In this document: positions 49,182-62,138 of the stretch, piece after piece
Numbering within the stretch: position 1 is the stretch's first letter
How the letters are laid out: each line of letters opens with the position of its first letter
Source of the DNA: Strigamia acuminata
Taxonomy: Eukaryota > Arthropoda > Chilopoda > Geophilomorpha > Linotaeniidae
Length of the DNA: 64,000 nt
Assembly: GCA_949358305.1 (NCBI GenBank)
Contig: OX442316.1
Coordinates: forward strand, 11,718,001-11,782,000
Direction of reading: 5' to 3'
The notes under the pieces: generated by a model
The model's database searches: none
Seen by the model: the letters and a program-made list of their open reading frames with translations, nothing else
Told to the model about the DNA's origin: nothing
Position numbers and translations under genes: made by a program

Positions 49182-52100
49182 TTACATGTAATCGAGACAA
49201 GTTTGGTTTGTAGACTTGCGAAAATATAATTCGTTATGTTTAATTAGTGCATCGGATATTCTTGGTTTAATTGCTCGCAAAACTTGATGAAAATGTGCCA
49301 TTTTTATCTGGCCTAACTCTTCCCCATATTCCTTTATGGCAGCTAGTGCAGCTTTGTGGCATAATTGTACAATCTGTTAGAAAATTATCCATTAAGTATC
49401 TAATTTTTACTGATTGACAGGGTTGTCTTACTTCTGCGCCCGAAAATTGTTCGGTTTTTGAAACTAATTCGTCCATATTTACATCATCAGCAATTGGCAT
49501 CTTCCTGAAAGTAATTTTAAATATCTGACCACGAATTGATGCGTCGGGTATTGGAACGTAAATCATCGTCCCTGAGAAATACGTAAGAAATGCCTGTCAA
49601 AATAGAAAAAAAACATGCACTGGATTTACATTACGAACTAATTAATAACACAATAGGTTTACGTTATCGATTAGATCCGGACGATTTGTTGCAGCTAAAA
49701 TTACTACGTTGTGCGATGGTTTCGTTTTTTCGAATTCTATAGTTAATTGGCTTCGTATCTTCATCGAGGCTTTGTCCATTTCCAGAGCAGAATGTCTGAA
49801 ATTTGTTTTTTAGCATGTGTATGAAATTATCTCAAATTATACCTACGTATCTTTCATTGCCAGGCCATCAAATTCGTCGAAGAAAATAATTGACGGAGCA
49901 TTTAAACGTGCTTGTTCAAACAAATTAACAATAGCGTGTTCGGAGTCCCCGTAATATTTGCTGATCAATTCCGAACTCTGGAAAGCAATTTAAACATTTA
50001 ACATCTCCTTTTTCTCCCGTATCATGTCTAATACCTTAACAGCTATGAAGTTAAGTTCACTTTCAGTAGCTAGTGCCTTAGCAATTAGCGTTTTTGAGCA
50101 TCCAGGAGGTCCATACAATAAGGCGTTACGATTTTTCACATTTTTGTATAAAAGTGGATGCTTTATTGGCAATGTTATAATCTGCTCGAGTTTATTCCTC
50201 GTGTCGTCTTTGATTGCAATATCGTCCCAAAAAACCTACAGAAAAATTAATCAATTCTCTTCCATCCATTAAAGAAAAAAACAGTTTGCTTACTTCTGGA
50301 ACTTTCAACTGAAAACTGCGCATTCCACTCGGAAAAACACTCGCACGAGCAAATGTGAAATCATCGAGCGTGAGAAATTGATGTTTAGCATTTATTGCGT
50401 TGAATTTGGCTGAAAATCTATTGATTTTAGTTTTATTTGACTCAAAGTTATAAATCAAGATTTACCACGTGTACATAAAACTTCCAAATCCGAACCTACA
50501 AACGCATGTGCTCCCTTGGCAACGGTGCAGATGTCCTCTTTACTAAGGTTGTGACGAACGTTTCTCAGCATTACGGTTAAAATCTACAAAATTCACAAAA
50601 TTCGTACATATTTGTTAGTTGAAAAATGCGTCGAACGTACGTCTAGACGCTCATCTTCACTCGGTGGAGTAAATTTTATTTCTTCGTCAAATCGTCCTTG
50701 TCTGAGGAAATCGGCGTCGATTTCATCTATCCTGTTGGTTTCGGCAAGAACAATTATCTTTTCTTGATTGATCTAAACCAGAATGAGATTAGCACGACTA
50801 ATATTGATCGTGAGAATTGTTGTGTACTTACATGCAGGTCTTCCATGAGTTTGATTAAATACCTTTTCGCGTCGAGCAATTCGGAGTCATTCAGAAATTT
50901 GGTTTGTTTGGCGCCTATCACCTCGAATTTGTTAAAGAATACGATGGCGGGCGAACTGTAAATTCAATAATTTTACTAGGTGAAATTATTTGTACATAAA
51001 TGAAATGTGCTCGCACTTTTGTTTCGCTTTACAGAAGACTTGTTCTAAATTCTTTCGGGCTTGTCCGTACCTGTGAAAAGAAATGAATGGATTTTGTTAC
51101 TCGTGTGTGATCGAATCAAATATATGGTGCCCACTAGCTGATATAACTATTTGAAATGAACCTACAAAATAAATGGCTAGTAATGATTACATCTAGATGT
51201 TTTTACCTCGATCGCCTGACATAACCTCACTATGTCAGATGGGGTTATGTGAAGGATGCAATTTAAGCAGCCCCAATACTGGATTTGGAAACATTGAGAA
51301 ATCACATAATTGATTCAATTAATAGTGTGATACCTGCAGTGTTACATGATATCTCACAAGAATTAGAATACCGATTGGATATTTTAGCAACCAAAATGTT
51401 GAAATTCAAAAATTAAAATTAAAATTAAAATTAAAACTTACTGAGTTCCTATGCAAGATAAAAAGATCTAGATGCAGTCAGTAATAACCATTTATTTTGT
51501 ATGCTCATTTCAAATGGACACCCTGTATTTTACTTGGTAAAAATGGTGCTTGGATGAACGGTAATGAAGTGATACTGCGATGCTGCAGCTGCGGTTTGAA
51601 TGAGTTTTGTTTTTCCAGTCCCTTGGAGACCATGCAATAAAATTCCAGTGAAATTTGCAAGATTTTCGTTGGAATTGCGTTTGAATTTCAGCAAATATCC
51701 AAGTTTTTGTTTTTGATTTGTGAGTCCACCGATCGAATCGAGTGCCAGGTCAATGTCAGATTTACTTGTAGTTACATTTCCGTCGTCAAAAATAATGTTA
51801 GTTTCGTTGGTTATGGAATAAAATGTAGGTAAACCGTCAGTGTCACTGGTAGGGACATGATCCGCGGCCATTTTATATTGTGAATCAAATTCATAAGTTG
51901 AATCCAATTCGCGTTTATCACAGATGGTCAAGTCTCTCATGCTTTGGTCTAGACGAGATAAATTAAAACTCTGACTGTCATTGACAGTAACGTTTCCAAA
52001 ATCGACTGTGGAATCGAGTGAAAATGTCGAATCCTCTTGAAAGACTTTATCGGTTATTTTCGTGACTACAAATTCATAATCCAATCGCATACAATTCGTC

Positions 52101-52913
52101 ACTAGTTTGTCTCCCTCCGCAATACATTTCTGATCTGAAACACATTTTTTTAAAGATCTTTTCTTGTGGAAAGTATCGGATGAAATGTTTACCTTGACTT
52201 TTGCGTATATACACCTTAAGTAGGTTCGGGTCATCAATCACACAATTCTTTCTGCAGTAAATTCAATACATTAGAAACATTTTAAACCAAAACGAAACGA
52301 AAATAATTACAAAGGCTTTAAGATAATCGAAGCTGCGGACAATTTTGGAGCACGGTATAGTTCCAGGGTGATCCAGTCTTTGGTATTTAAAGAAAACGGC
52401 TTGTGGGCTTCTGAATGTAACGCGATGTTACCAATTCGGGCCAAACTTGTCGGCCAAACACAGACGACGATCCGTTCATTCAAACGATTGAATAATACAA
52501 CTCTGTCGGTCCTCCTCAGATTCAAACGGTGCATTACAACGGGATGTAATAGGATGATCGATCGTGATAAATAATTCAAATCTTCAGCGACTAATTTTTT
52601 GAAAGATAAAAGATGAATTAATTAGCATTGACGTTTGAATATTTTTAAATCATTTCTGATTACTTTCAGATGTCACGTCAACAATCGGAGCGAAGAGTTT
52701 GTCACCGATGAAAAAGCCCTGCGATTCAGATGATTGTGTTGACAGCTGGTTTAAGATTTGTGTCTTCATTTCGGGAAGCTGCAGACCCCAATGTTCTTCG
52801 TGATCTTGGAAATATCGAGAGTTCAATACGCAACGGCACTTTTCGCATTCTTGCCAGCCAAATTTTTTCGTCCCCGAAAAAGATTTTCTGGTGTTTTTCT
52901 TCGATTTTGGCAT
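49182..52913 (-). CDS. AFG2/SPATA5-like double AAA ATPase with degenerate motifs
   Basis: AFG2 (Drg1; vertebrate SPATA5/AFG2A) strips assembly factors from pre-60S ribosomes. Exons on the minus strand: 52913-52664, 52590-52311, 52251-52193, 52134-51534, 51070-51017, 50955-50832, 50772-50641, 50583-50466, 50409-50294, 50235-50035, 49977-49847, 49795-49663, 49593-49432, 49373-49182; all in frame, 850 residues. The N-terminus has a Cx2Cx11Hx2H cluster (CEKC...HEEH). D1: Walker A GLQGTGKT at 365-372, but the Walker B position reads FFNKFE at 421-426 (the usual D and E are N and K). D2: Walker A GPPGCSKT at 620-627 (the AFG2 signature) and Walker B FFDEFD at 677-682 are intact, yet the RPGR arginine-finger segment after NRPDLID is replaced by FLTYFSGT. 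The coding frame is clean, so this is a living divergent family member more than a pseudogene. A MITE lies in intron 4. Confidence 0.85.
51123..51525. mobile_element. TA-flanked inverted-repeat element of about 403 bp
   Basis: The right end, read inward, begins CAGGGTGTCCATTTGAAATG and the left end TATGGTGCCC followed by TTTGAAATGAAC; arms match over about 70 bases through TACAAAATAAATGG and CATCTAGAT. TA flanks both sides (51121-51122, 51526-51527). The CAGGGTGTCC terminus is common among insect Tc1/mariner-type elements. It sits in intron 4 of the AFG2-like gene, six bases from the donor junction. Confidence 0.7.
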
Positions 52914-53262
52914 TGTATGTTATTTTACTCGGAGCACGTGGATAGCTATAAGGTGTTCTGTGCGACATTAAGTCTGGTCGGAAGTGTGGGTCTATCTCTA
53001 GCAGTGGTTTAAAAAAGTATTTACAATTTTAAATACGGCACTACATTTATTTTTAAATTCTAATCTTAAATTTAGAAGCTAATTCAATTTCACTTGTGAT
53101 AAAAAAAATAACAATAATAATTATACAGAATAACCAATTTCGATTGGTCTGTCATTAGTCGCCATGTGTGTTGCATCGATTATACTTGTCATTCACGATC
53201 TAATTGAACCTGTGAAAGCACGTGGATTGGAGTTGTTTAGTAACTAAACTGTGCTGTAATCT
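52914..53262. promoter_or_regulatory. Shared upstream region of the AFG2-like gene and WDR3
   Basis: The two start codons face away from each other across 349 bp. The region is AT-rich in the middle with AATTG-type words; no TATA box or other named element is clear. Divergent transcription from one promoter is inferred from spacing. Confidence 0.5.
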
Positions 53263-56200
53263 ATGGGTTTAACCGATCAATATCTTCGTTTTGCGCCATG
53301 TGCGACGTTTGGTCTGATCGGTAGTAATGCGTCGATAATTCATATTCCTTACAACGGAAAGCAAAATCGTTGTGTTGCTGTCAGTGCATGTGAAGACATA
53401 TTCATCTGGGATCTAAAAAACGACGAAAAGGTAATCGTATGAGTAGTTGATTTACTATTCAGATCGATCGATTTGTTTATTATTATTTTATATTAGGTTT
53501 TAACGTTATTCGGTGACAAAAGTGCGGTGACTTGCATCGCGCACAGTCCGAATTTCGAGTATATTGCAGCTGGTTACGCCGATGGTGTCTTTCGGATTTT
53601 TAACGTGACAAATTCGGAATGTACCTTCGAACATGCACACAGATCGGCCGTCACTACTATTGCCTATAATAAAGATGGAAGTCGGCTCGTCACTGGTTCC
53701 AAAGTAAGTGTAAAATTTGATTAATTTGACCGAATTAATTTGTGGTTCGTATTTTTTTAAGGACACCGAAATTGTTGTTTGGAACACTGATAATGGAATT
53801 GTCAGCGATGGCGTTCGATTTAAAGGACATAAAGGTCCAATTACTCGATGCAGGTTCATGAAGAACCATCCAAACATGCTTGTGTCGAGTTCCAAAGATG
53901 GTTTGATTAAATTTTGGGATCTGGATATTAACCATTGCTCTTTTACGTTAATTGGCCATCGAAGTGAAGTGTGGGATTTTCTTCTGTTAATGGACGACAC
54001 ATTCCTTATAACTGGAAGTGTTGAAAAGGAATTGAAAATTTGGAGCATTGAAATTAATGATTCACAGGTCGGTATTAAAAGAGAAAAAAGAGTGAGAGTT
54101 TTGACGCATTTATTTTACAGATACTGAAACCAAAAACGTCGGATGACAAGAATGATGATGATGTAAGCAAATAAATACGGAGTACGATGTAATTATTTTA
54201 AGAGAAATTAATTCATTTACTTTTTACATTTAAGGAGTTTATGTCGTGCAAATTTCATGGAACCATTCCGAGGCAAAGCAATGGACGTTTGTTAACTCTG
54301 GGAACGGATGAGAATGAACAGTTTATTGCCTGCCATGGGCCTGGGTCCTTAATAGAGGTGTTCAAACTGAACTCGCAAGAAGAAGTAGCAAATACTGTTC
54401 GAAGACGGCTGAAAAAGGAGAGGAAGAAGTTGAGGTAATTTTAATATTTGTGGTTTAATTTTGAGACTTTGTTTCACCGAGTTTACTTTTTTCGAATTAT
54501 TTGTACAACAGAGATGGCGGACAAGCCGTAACCGAAGAATTAACACCTCAATCGATGTTAACCCTTAGCGATTACATAACGAAATTGACTTGCGTTAAAG
54601 GATCTGGTAAAATCAAGTGTTTTGATTTGACAACCGAAAAAAACATTATTAAAGTGAATTTTATTTTTTATTTTTTGATGAAAATCCCGGTAAAACGACA
54701 ATTGTTTTTTGTTTTTGCAGATTTATTTGTTGCTGCACAATAACTCCGTTGAAACCCACACGCTCGACTCCCAAATGAAAAATTCTGAATCTTTGGACAT
54801 CAAGAGATTATGGAACCCGGGTCATCGAAGCAGTGTTCGGGCAATTAGTTTCAGCTCTGATAACCTAGCCATTCTGTCAGGCAGTGCGGATTGTATTAAG
54901 CTTTGGAACGAGGATTCCCAAAGTTGTATTCGTACATTGCAGTGTACCGAAGTGACGTGCTTGAGTTTTGCACCGGGAGACCGACATTGCATTGTGGGAA
55001 CCAATGTAAATGTCCCATTGATTTTTCTCATTATTAAGTTTTAACACGAATCCGTTTCGTTTTTAATTTTTATTTAGACCGGAAAAGTGCAATTATTCGA
55101 TATTGTGTCGAGAGAACTTTTACAGAGCGAAGATGCTCATGACAAAACCGTTTGGTCTATGTGCTTGGCTCCTGATCAAAGGGGATTCGTGACCGGAAGT
55201 GAAGACAAACAAGTGAAATTTTGGGACTTTGGGCTTAATGATGATTCAGCTTTGAGGTACAGTTGAGATTTTTTAAAATTAAATCCAATATAATATCGTG
55301 TTAATGTAATTGCTTTGACAGTGGAAAGTTAAAGTTTGAGCACACGAGAACTCTGCAAATGTCAGATGATGTTTTAGGCGTTAAATTAAGGTCGGTATTA
55401 TTAATCAAACTATTCGTTCGGTTTTAAACACTTCTTTCTAGCCCCGACGGCCGATTTTTGGCAGTGGCTTCGCTCGATTTCACCACCAAAGTGTTTTTTG
55501 TTGATACTCTAAAGGTAACTAAGTTTGGCGCATTAATACGTCCTCATATTAAATATTTATTTCGCAGATGAAGACAACCATGTACAAGCACGAACTTCCA
55601 GTCTCGTGCATAGATATTTCTTCCGATGGAAGTTTATTGGTGTCTGGCTCTGCGGATCGAAAAGTAAAAATATGGGACATGGAATTCGGTGAATGCAGAA
55701 AGGCCTTGTCCGCGCACGAAGACACCATAACGTGCGTTAAATTCATTCCAAAAACCCACTTTTGTTTTTCGTGTGGAAAGGATGGAATGATTATTCAATG
55801 GGATGCGGATTCATTTAAAAAAATTATCACATTAAAAGTGCGTTAAAGAAATCCGATTTATACAATCGAATTATTTAGTATTCATTTTTTTATAAATATA
55901 TTTTTTACAGGGTCATCAGGAAGACGTGTTGTCCTTGGCTGTAAGCCCAAATGGAAAATTTTTAGTCAGTTCTTCGCAAGATAAGTCGATTAGGTTGTGG
56001 GAGCGCACGGACGAGGCTCTCGTGTTGGCAGAGGAAGAAGAAAGAGTATGATTCATCATTTAGAGTGTGTGAAATTTAGGACGTCATTAATAACCTGACA
56101 ATTATTATAGGAGCGTGAAGAAAGGTTTGAAAAAGAATTGAACACAGGAGAAAATAACACCGTGGTAAGTTTCGCATTGACTGAAATTATTCGATCAAGA

Positions 56201-57136
56201 TAAACTAAAGTTGCGTACAATTAGGTCGTTGGTGTAAAAAGCGAAGAGGCTTACTTGGGTGGTCGGCACACGTCAGAAACAGTGAAAGCTGTAAGTTAAC
56301 TTGGAATAACCATTGCCGTGTTTTTTTAGATTATAACTCTGTATACAACCGGAATTTTTTTTGGTAGATCGAAAAAATAATGGAAGCTCTCGATATACAC
56401 GATGAAGAAAAGGAAAAATTAGCCGATTATCAGCGTCAAAGTATCAAAGACAAAACTGTATCTGCACGGCAAGTACATCCTTTAATGTTGGCATTGGATA
56501 CACCAACACCGCTCGAGTTCGTGGGTGAAACATTGAACAGAATTAAATCGAGGTAAATTTGGCATCGTATAAAATTTAATTAACACTTTCTTTTAATAAA
56601 TCTTTTTTATTTAGTGAATTAAAGGAAGCTATGTTGAGTTTAAGCTTCGACTACATGAGCAGACTGATTCACGTTATGGCAGATCTGCTGGATAACGGCA
56701 ACTGTGACATCGAATTAATCTGGAAGTGCCTCAACATTTTAGTTCGGTCAGCCTGTGTTTTGATATAAAAGTTAACGAATAGCGTGACGACAGCATATTG
56801 ATATATTTTTTAATTTTTTTCAGCGTTCACTTCGGAGAAATTCAGGCTAATCCGAGTTTGTGGCCAGTGTTCGAAAGACTTAAAACTGCTAAGAAACAGT
56901 TACTCGCACACGAGGTAATTTTTACTTTTCTATCTACCGTATTAAATTTAAAGAGTGACGTTTATTTGTATTGACAGGATACGGCTGGCTATTTTTCAGC
57001 TGTAAGTGATTGTTTGGTACAAAAACTAGAAGAGAAACAGGATGTTTTATTGCCTCAAGATGCTAGTAAGAAAATGGGGGTAAAGAGGAAACATAATCGT
57101 GATTCAACCGTTAAGAAACCGATTCTTACATTGTAA
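53263..57136 (+). CDS. WDR3: WDR3 (UTP12), UTP-B subunit of the SSU processome
   Basis: Nucleolar WD-repeat protein needed for 18S rRNA processing. Eighteen coding exons: 53263-53430, 53497-53703, 53762-54067, 54121-54162, 54235-54434, 54512-54653, 54721-55005, 55078-55256, 55322-55390, 55442-55514, 55568-55837, 55911-56045, 56111-56164, 56225-56290, 56368-56552, 56615-56746, 56824-56914, 56978-57136. Every junction keeps frame; 920 residues against about 943 in human. It opens with LTDQYLRFAP, followed by two WD40 propellers (WD-type words such as VVWNTDNG, IKFWDLD, VKIWDME, IRLWERTDE), an acidic helical stretch EEEERERE, and the C-terminal UTP12 domain (residues from about 790) ending in a basic tail. 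Two junctions use weaker GTCGG-type donors. Introns are 48-81 bp. Confidence 0.95.
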
Positions 57137-57683
57137 TGCTTCGCTTTATTTGAAATAAAAAAAATAATTGTATTTTGGATGATTTTGTTGATTAGAAAGA
57201 ACTGTTACAGGATAGTAAAACATCTTGATAGAAAGACATAATCAATTGGAATAGGTTTGACGGTTTTGCAACAATAAATAACTCGGTCCTGTTTGCGGGT
57301 TAAAGAGCAATCGCATCCGTGATTTTAATTTCAGAATTTCAAGCTGATTTTTGAAACAATAAAAATTCGTTAAAAAAATATTGTTTTGTATTCAGTAAAT
57401 GTTTACATTTTCGTAAATAACTTCTGCTGTCAAACAGTTTTTATTTTGTCAGAATATAACTTTCCTTAATTGATTTAAGTTAAGGTTGAACAATTCCAAA
57501 TTCGCAGAATAAATTAGATCATTAATTTGGAGTGAATTGGTGACATTTGTGGATTTGGTGGAACAGAAATGTTTTTCAAAGACTGGCGCCCACTGACGTC
57601 TCATGTGAGCCAATGAGAGCTGAGTACACCTAATTCTCCAAGTGGCTAAACCTAATAACCGGTGTCACGGTGCTCATTTAAAC
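57137..57683. other. Gap between WDR3 and TBL3
   Basis: 547 bp with the WDR3 poly(A) signal at the left and presumably the TBL3 promoter at the right; a GAGCCAATGAG stretch near 57606 contains a CCAAT-box word. No other gene. Confidence 0.5.
57154..57159 (+). terminator. Poly(A) signal for WDR3
   Basis: AATAAA 18 bases after the stop codon, so a very short 3' UTR if used; other AT-rich signals follow. Confidence 0.55.
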
Positions 57684-60600
57684 ATGGCGACCAAGTCGTA
57701 TAAACAGAAGTGTGTAACACGTGGTTATTTTTCTTAATAATTTAATTTAATTTGTCAAATTATTAATTGTAATTTTTTTTCGAAGTTTTGCAGTACAAGC
57801 AAAATATGAAGCCTTTTATACTGGTGGCAATATTGAGGTAAAAATCAATCCCAATTTTAAATTCAAAACAAAATAAAAATTACTTTTAAAACATTTAGAT
57901 TTCCGGAGATGGATCACAAATATGTTGTAGCTGCAACACGATCGTCAAAATTATCGACACGAACACGGGAAAAACCATCCGCACGATCGGATCGGAGAAC
58001 GATGGAGAAGAGATTTGTGCATTTGTTTACCATCCTAATAACGAAGTAAAACTTCCATTAAATGACAACTTTGCAGAAAAAAATAGTAATTATTAATTAT
58101 ACTTCTAGAAACTAATTACAACCGCACGAAATTTATTATTTCGTCAATGGGATTTATCGACTGGGACGTGCGATCGTGTCTGGAAAGTAAAACAAACACA
58201 AAAATACCAAGTACAGTAGAGCGTCGGTAATGCGAATGGTTGTTCGGTTAATCTATTTTGGTCCATTTTTCGTTTTCATATACAACACAGTATACGCATA
58301 AAATTGATTACCGATTATGTGAACAAATCGTTTTTATGGACACCCATGTCCCCCGATCAGTTCGGATAATCGACGCTCTACTGTAATCCGAACATATTTT
58401 GAAAAAGTTAATTAATTTTTATTTAATAGTCGATTCACAAAAGTGCCGTAGCGTGTATGGCGTTTAACGAACAGGGGAGCCTTCTAGCTTCGGGAGGAAG
58501 CGATTCGGCTATCAAAGTGTGGGACACTGAGCGCCACTATTGGACCCACAATCTCAAAGGGGCACAAGGTGTTTTCAGTGTTGTCAAATTCCATCCGAAT
58601 AAACTCGAAGTATTTGGTGTTGCTGACGACTACAGCGTGAGAGTGTGGGATTTAAAAACGAGCAGATGTGTCGCCGTAATGGAAGGACATTTCAGCACGG
58701 TCACATGTTTACGGTTCACGAACAACGGAAATAACTTCGTAACTTGCGCGAGAGATAAAGTGATGATTTATTGGGACGCGAATCGCTTTCAATCGCTTAA
58801 AACAATTCCAGCGTTTGAAGTAAATGATTAAGAGTTTAAAAATATTTACTGTATGTTTAAATAAATTAATTGTCTTTTTCGTTTTAGAGCTTAGAAAGTA
58901 TGATTATATTACCAGAAAATCAAAATTATAATCAGCTGAACGTGAAAATGGGAGATTTACATATTCTTGCATGTGGAGAAAAAGGTGATTGTTTTTTCTT
59001 GATATTTTTTAAAAAAAATTTTCTTGTAAAATTTAAGTTTTAATATATATTTTTTTAGGAATTTTATCGATTTACAAATTATCAACCGCAAGCGTTGTTC
59101 ACAAACACGATTTGTGTAAGGGCGTTATTATATTACACGCCGAATATATTCCCAGCATCGATTCCTTAGTCATCGTCACACAAGATCAATATATTTTATT
59201 TTTAAGTTTATCCGATTTATCGCTTAAAAAACAAGTAATACGAGTAATTATTTCGTTATTTCTTATTAAATTGATTATTTTTTCGATAGTTTATCGGTTA
59301 CAACGATGAAATATTGGACGTTAAATTCTGCGGCAAAGACGACACTCATTTAGCGGTGGCGACAAATAGCTCCGATATTCGTATTTTCAATTTAAAAACC
59401 TCGTCGTCCGTGCTACTTAAAGGCCATACGGATATCGTTCTCAGTTTGAATGTTTTTAAGTCGAATCCATTCTTAATTGCTAGTTGTTCAAAGGATAATA
59501 GCATTCGTATTTGGAGATTTGATGCACAAACTGAAACTGGCACGTGTGTTGCGATTGGAACGGGGCACACGAACTCCGTTAGTTGTGTGTCGACGTCGAC
59601 GTAAGTTCACAGAATCTAATTTTATTTTTTTGTTTGTGCGTAATTTTGTCGATTTTATTTTAGATTAAACATCGATTTTCTAGTGAGCTGCAGTGAAGAC
59701 ACGACGTTAAAACTGTGGAAAGTGAATAGCGAGGAATTGGAAAATCGTGATGTTCCATGCATTCTCCAAAGTTGTTTCACGCAAATTGCGCACACGAAAA
59801 ACATTAATTCGGTTTCCGTGTCGTCCAATGACAGCTTAATTGCTACCGGATCCCAAGATAAAACCGCTAAAGTAATATCATTTTGAGCTCGGAAAGTTTA
59901 TAATTAATTTTTTTTTGTTTCTTTTAAAGTTGTGGAGCGCGAGTGGAGATTTTCTCGGGGCTTTTCACGGACACCGCCGCGGAATTTGGTGCGTTCAATT
60001 TTCACCGGTCGATCAGGTCCTGGCCACGAGTTCCGCCGACGCCACCGTAATAATATGGAACTTGTCGGATTTTTCGATCGGGAAATTGTTCGAAGGTCAC
60101 ACTTCATCGGTGTTGAAGGTTGTGTTTTTGTCAAAAGGATTGCAATTATTGACGAGGTAATATTACAGTAATTTAATTTGACAAAATTATTTTTAACAAT
60201 TATTTTTAAATAGTTCAACCGATGGATTGATGAAACTGTGGACTATTAAATCTAGCGTGTGCGTCAAGTCGTTTGACGAACACACGGAACAAGTTTGGGC
60301 TTTGAGCGTAAACAAAAGTGAGGAATTGGTCGTTTCTGCTGGCAACGACTCCAATATTTTGATTTGGAAAGACGTGACGCAAGAGGAAAAAGAAGAAGCC
60401 GCGGCGAAGGAAGAAATACTTATTCAACAGTAAAATTAAAATAAATATATGTTGAAATAAATGTTTATGTATTTTTACCATTTTTATATAGGGAGCAGCA
60501 GTTATCTAATTTATTGTTGAAAAAGTCGTACACTAAGGCGTTGATTTTGGCCATTACATTGGAAATGCCGATGAGGTGTTTAAAAATCGTAAGGCAAATT

Positions 60601-61031
60601 TTGAGGGGCGAGGACGGCTTAGTGAAACTGAGAAATTCGATTAGGGATTTAAGAGAAGATCATATAGGTAAATTGATGAATTAATAGTCACTTTTGTTGA
60701 TATGTTTTGGCATTTGATTTTTTTATTATCGCAGATTCGCTCATAAAGTATGTTTCAAATTGGTTGAGGAATACTAAAAGTTGTTGTGAGGCGCGAACTG
60801 TAGGTGTTGCCATTTACGAAATGTACGAAACTGAAGAAATTCTTGCACTACCTAATTTCAAAACGGTTTGTGTGGGATTGCGCGAATTTGCAGGTAAAAG
60901 CAATTATTTTTAAGTCAGTTTCACATGTATTAATTTTCATTAATTTTTGTTATAATTAAGAAAAAGATAAAAAGAGAGTGCGAGAAATTGTGCAGGAAGC
61001 GGAGCTGATGGAATTAATTGGCCGGCTGTGA
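57684..61031 (+). CDS. TBL3: TBL3 (UTP13), UTP-B subunit of the SSU processome
   Basis: Nucleolar WD-repeat protein that pairs directly with UTP12/WDR3 in UTP-B. Fourteen coding exons: 57684-57709, 57786-57837, 57899-58045, 58109-58186, 58430-58819, 58888-58984, 59059-59234, 59290-59600, 59664-59871, 59930-60156, 60214-60429, 60492-60667, 60735-60893, 60961-61031. All in frame; 777 residues against about 808 in human. Landmarks: NFAVQAKYEAFYTGG at the start, a two-propeller WD40 body (AIKVWDTERHYWTHN, KGHTDIVLSLNVF, NSVSVSSNDSLIATGSQD, GHRRGIWCVQFSPVDQVLAT), KDVTQEEKEE after the last blade, then the helical UTP13 C-terminal domain. A 170-bp MITE makes up most of intron 4. Same strand as WDR3, 547 bp downstream. 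Confidence 0.95.
58214..58383. mobile_element. TA-flanked pogo/Tigger-like MITE, 170 bp
   Basis: Ends CAGTAGAGCGTCGGTAATGC and the complement CAGTAGAGCGTCGATTATCC: inverted repeats of about 25 bases with three mismatches, flanked by TA (58212-58213, 58384-58385). Such CAGTAGAG... termini are typical of pogo/Tigger-type elements. It fills 170 of the 243 bases of TBL3 intron 4. Confidence 0.8.
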
Positions 61032-61085
61032 GAAGTTGTCTATAAAATATGTAATGATTTACAACAGCAAGTATTTTTATAATGA

Positions 61086-61091
61086 AATAAA
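61086..61091 (+). terminator. Poly(A) signal for TBL3
   Basis: AATAAA about 55 bases after the stop codon, immediately followed by a second overlapping AATAAA and a GT-rich stretch. Confidence 0.6.
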
Positions 61092-62138
61092 ATAAAAGAT
61101 GGTGTATCTTAAAAACGTTAACGACTATTTGCTTCAAAGAAAATTTGTGCTGTCCGTATGTCACATTCCTTTTTAACTTTCCTTGTCGTCTGCTGGCCAA
61201 TATTAAAACCTGCAATTGCAATTATCGTATTGTGATTACGGTAATGTTTTCTGTGCATCGTATCGAGTGTTGGATGATAAAAATGAATAAATATATTCCA
61301 TTTGACACGAAAGAAGAAAGTATAATTTTTTTATTGCAAAATTTTTGTGAGAATCGAACTTTGTGATATTTTCTACAGATGCTAAAAAATTTCTGTGGTT
61401 AATTTTTTTGTCACTAGGTGGAATATGTGGCAGGAATTTGTCACACTTCTCGAAGTTTCTATAGTTTTTGATTGGCTATGCTGATTAGTTTGCACGCCAG
61501 GACTACTTTGCATGTTCTTTTTTCAAGCTGGCCTTCGAGCGCAGTTTTCGCCATTCGGGACCTGGGTCGGTGGAGGACGTACACTTCGAGGATTCCCTGC
61601 GGTGAGTAAATTGATTTATTTTATTTTATTTTACACTTTGTTTCTTGCTTTGTTCTTTTATTTATTTGTGGTTTGTTTTCACACTGCGTTGTTAATTAAA
61701 AAAGCAATAAGTTTTAATTTGTAGTTCGTTACTTTTAAAGCATTTTAAAGTTAATTAATAGAGGTTCGTTATTTTTTAATCATTTGTACGTTTTCGGTAT
61801 GGTAGTTTTTCTTTCTAAACGTCAACCTTTTTTGTTTTAAATATTTTTGCATCATATTTCATGGCGCATTAAATAATAGAAGTGGCGTTTGCGTGTTTAA
61901 TGTGTTGTTTTTATTTTGGTTTCGACGTTTTGTGTTGATTTTATATGGTTTATTAATTTTACTAGTTATTAATTGTGTTTTTATTTCAGATATTCAACCA
62001 AGGATTTCTAATGCTGCCAACCTGGAAGATTCTGCACTAAAGCTTTTTATTTAAATTTTTTTTATATTTGTAATTTTTTATTCTTAAGTGTAATTTTTTT
62101 CTTTAAGCGAAATAAAAGTTATTTGTGTGTATTGTGTC

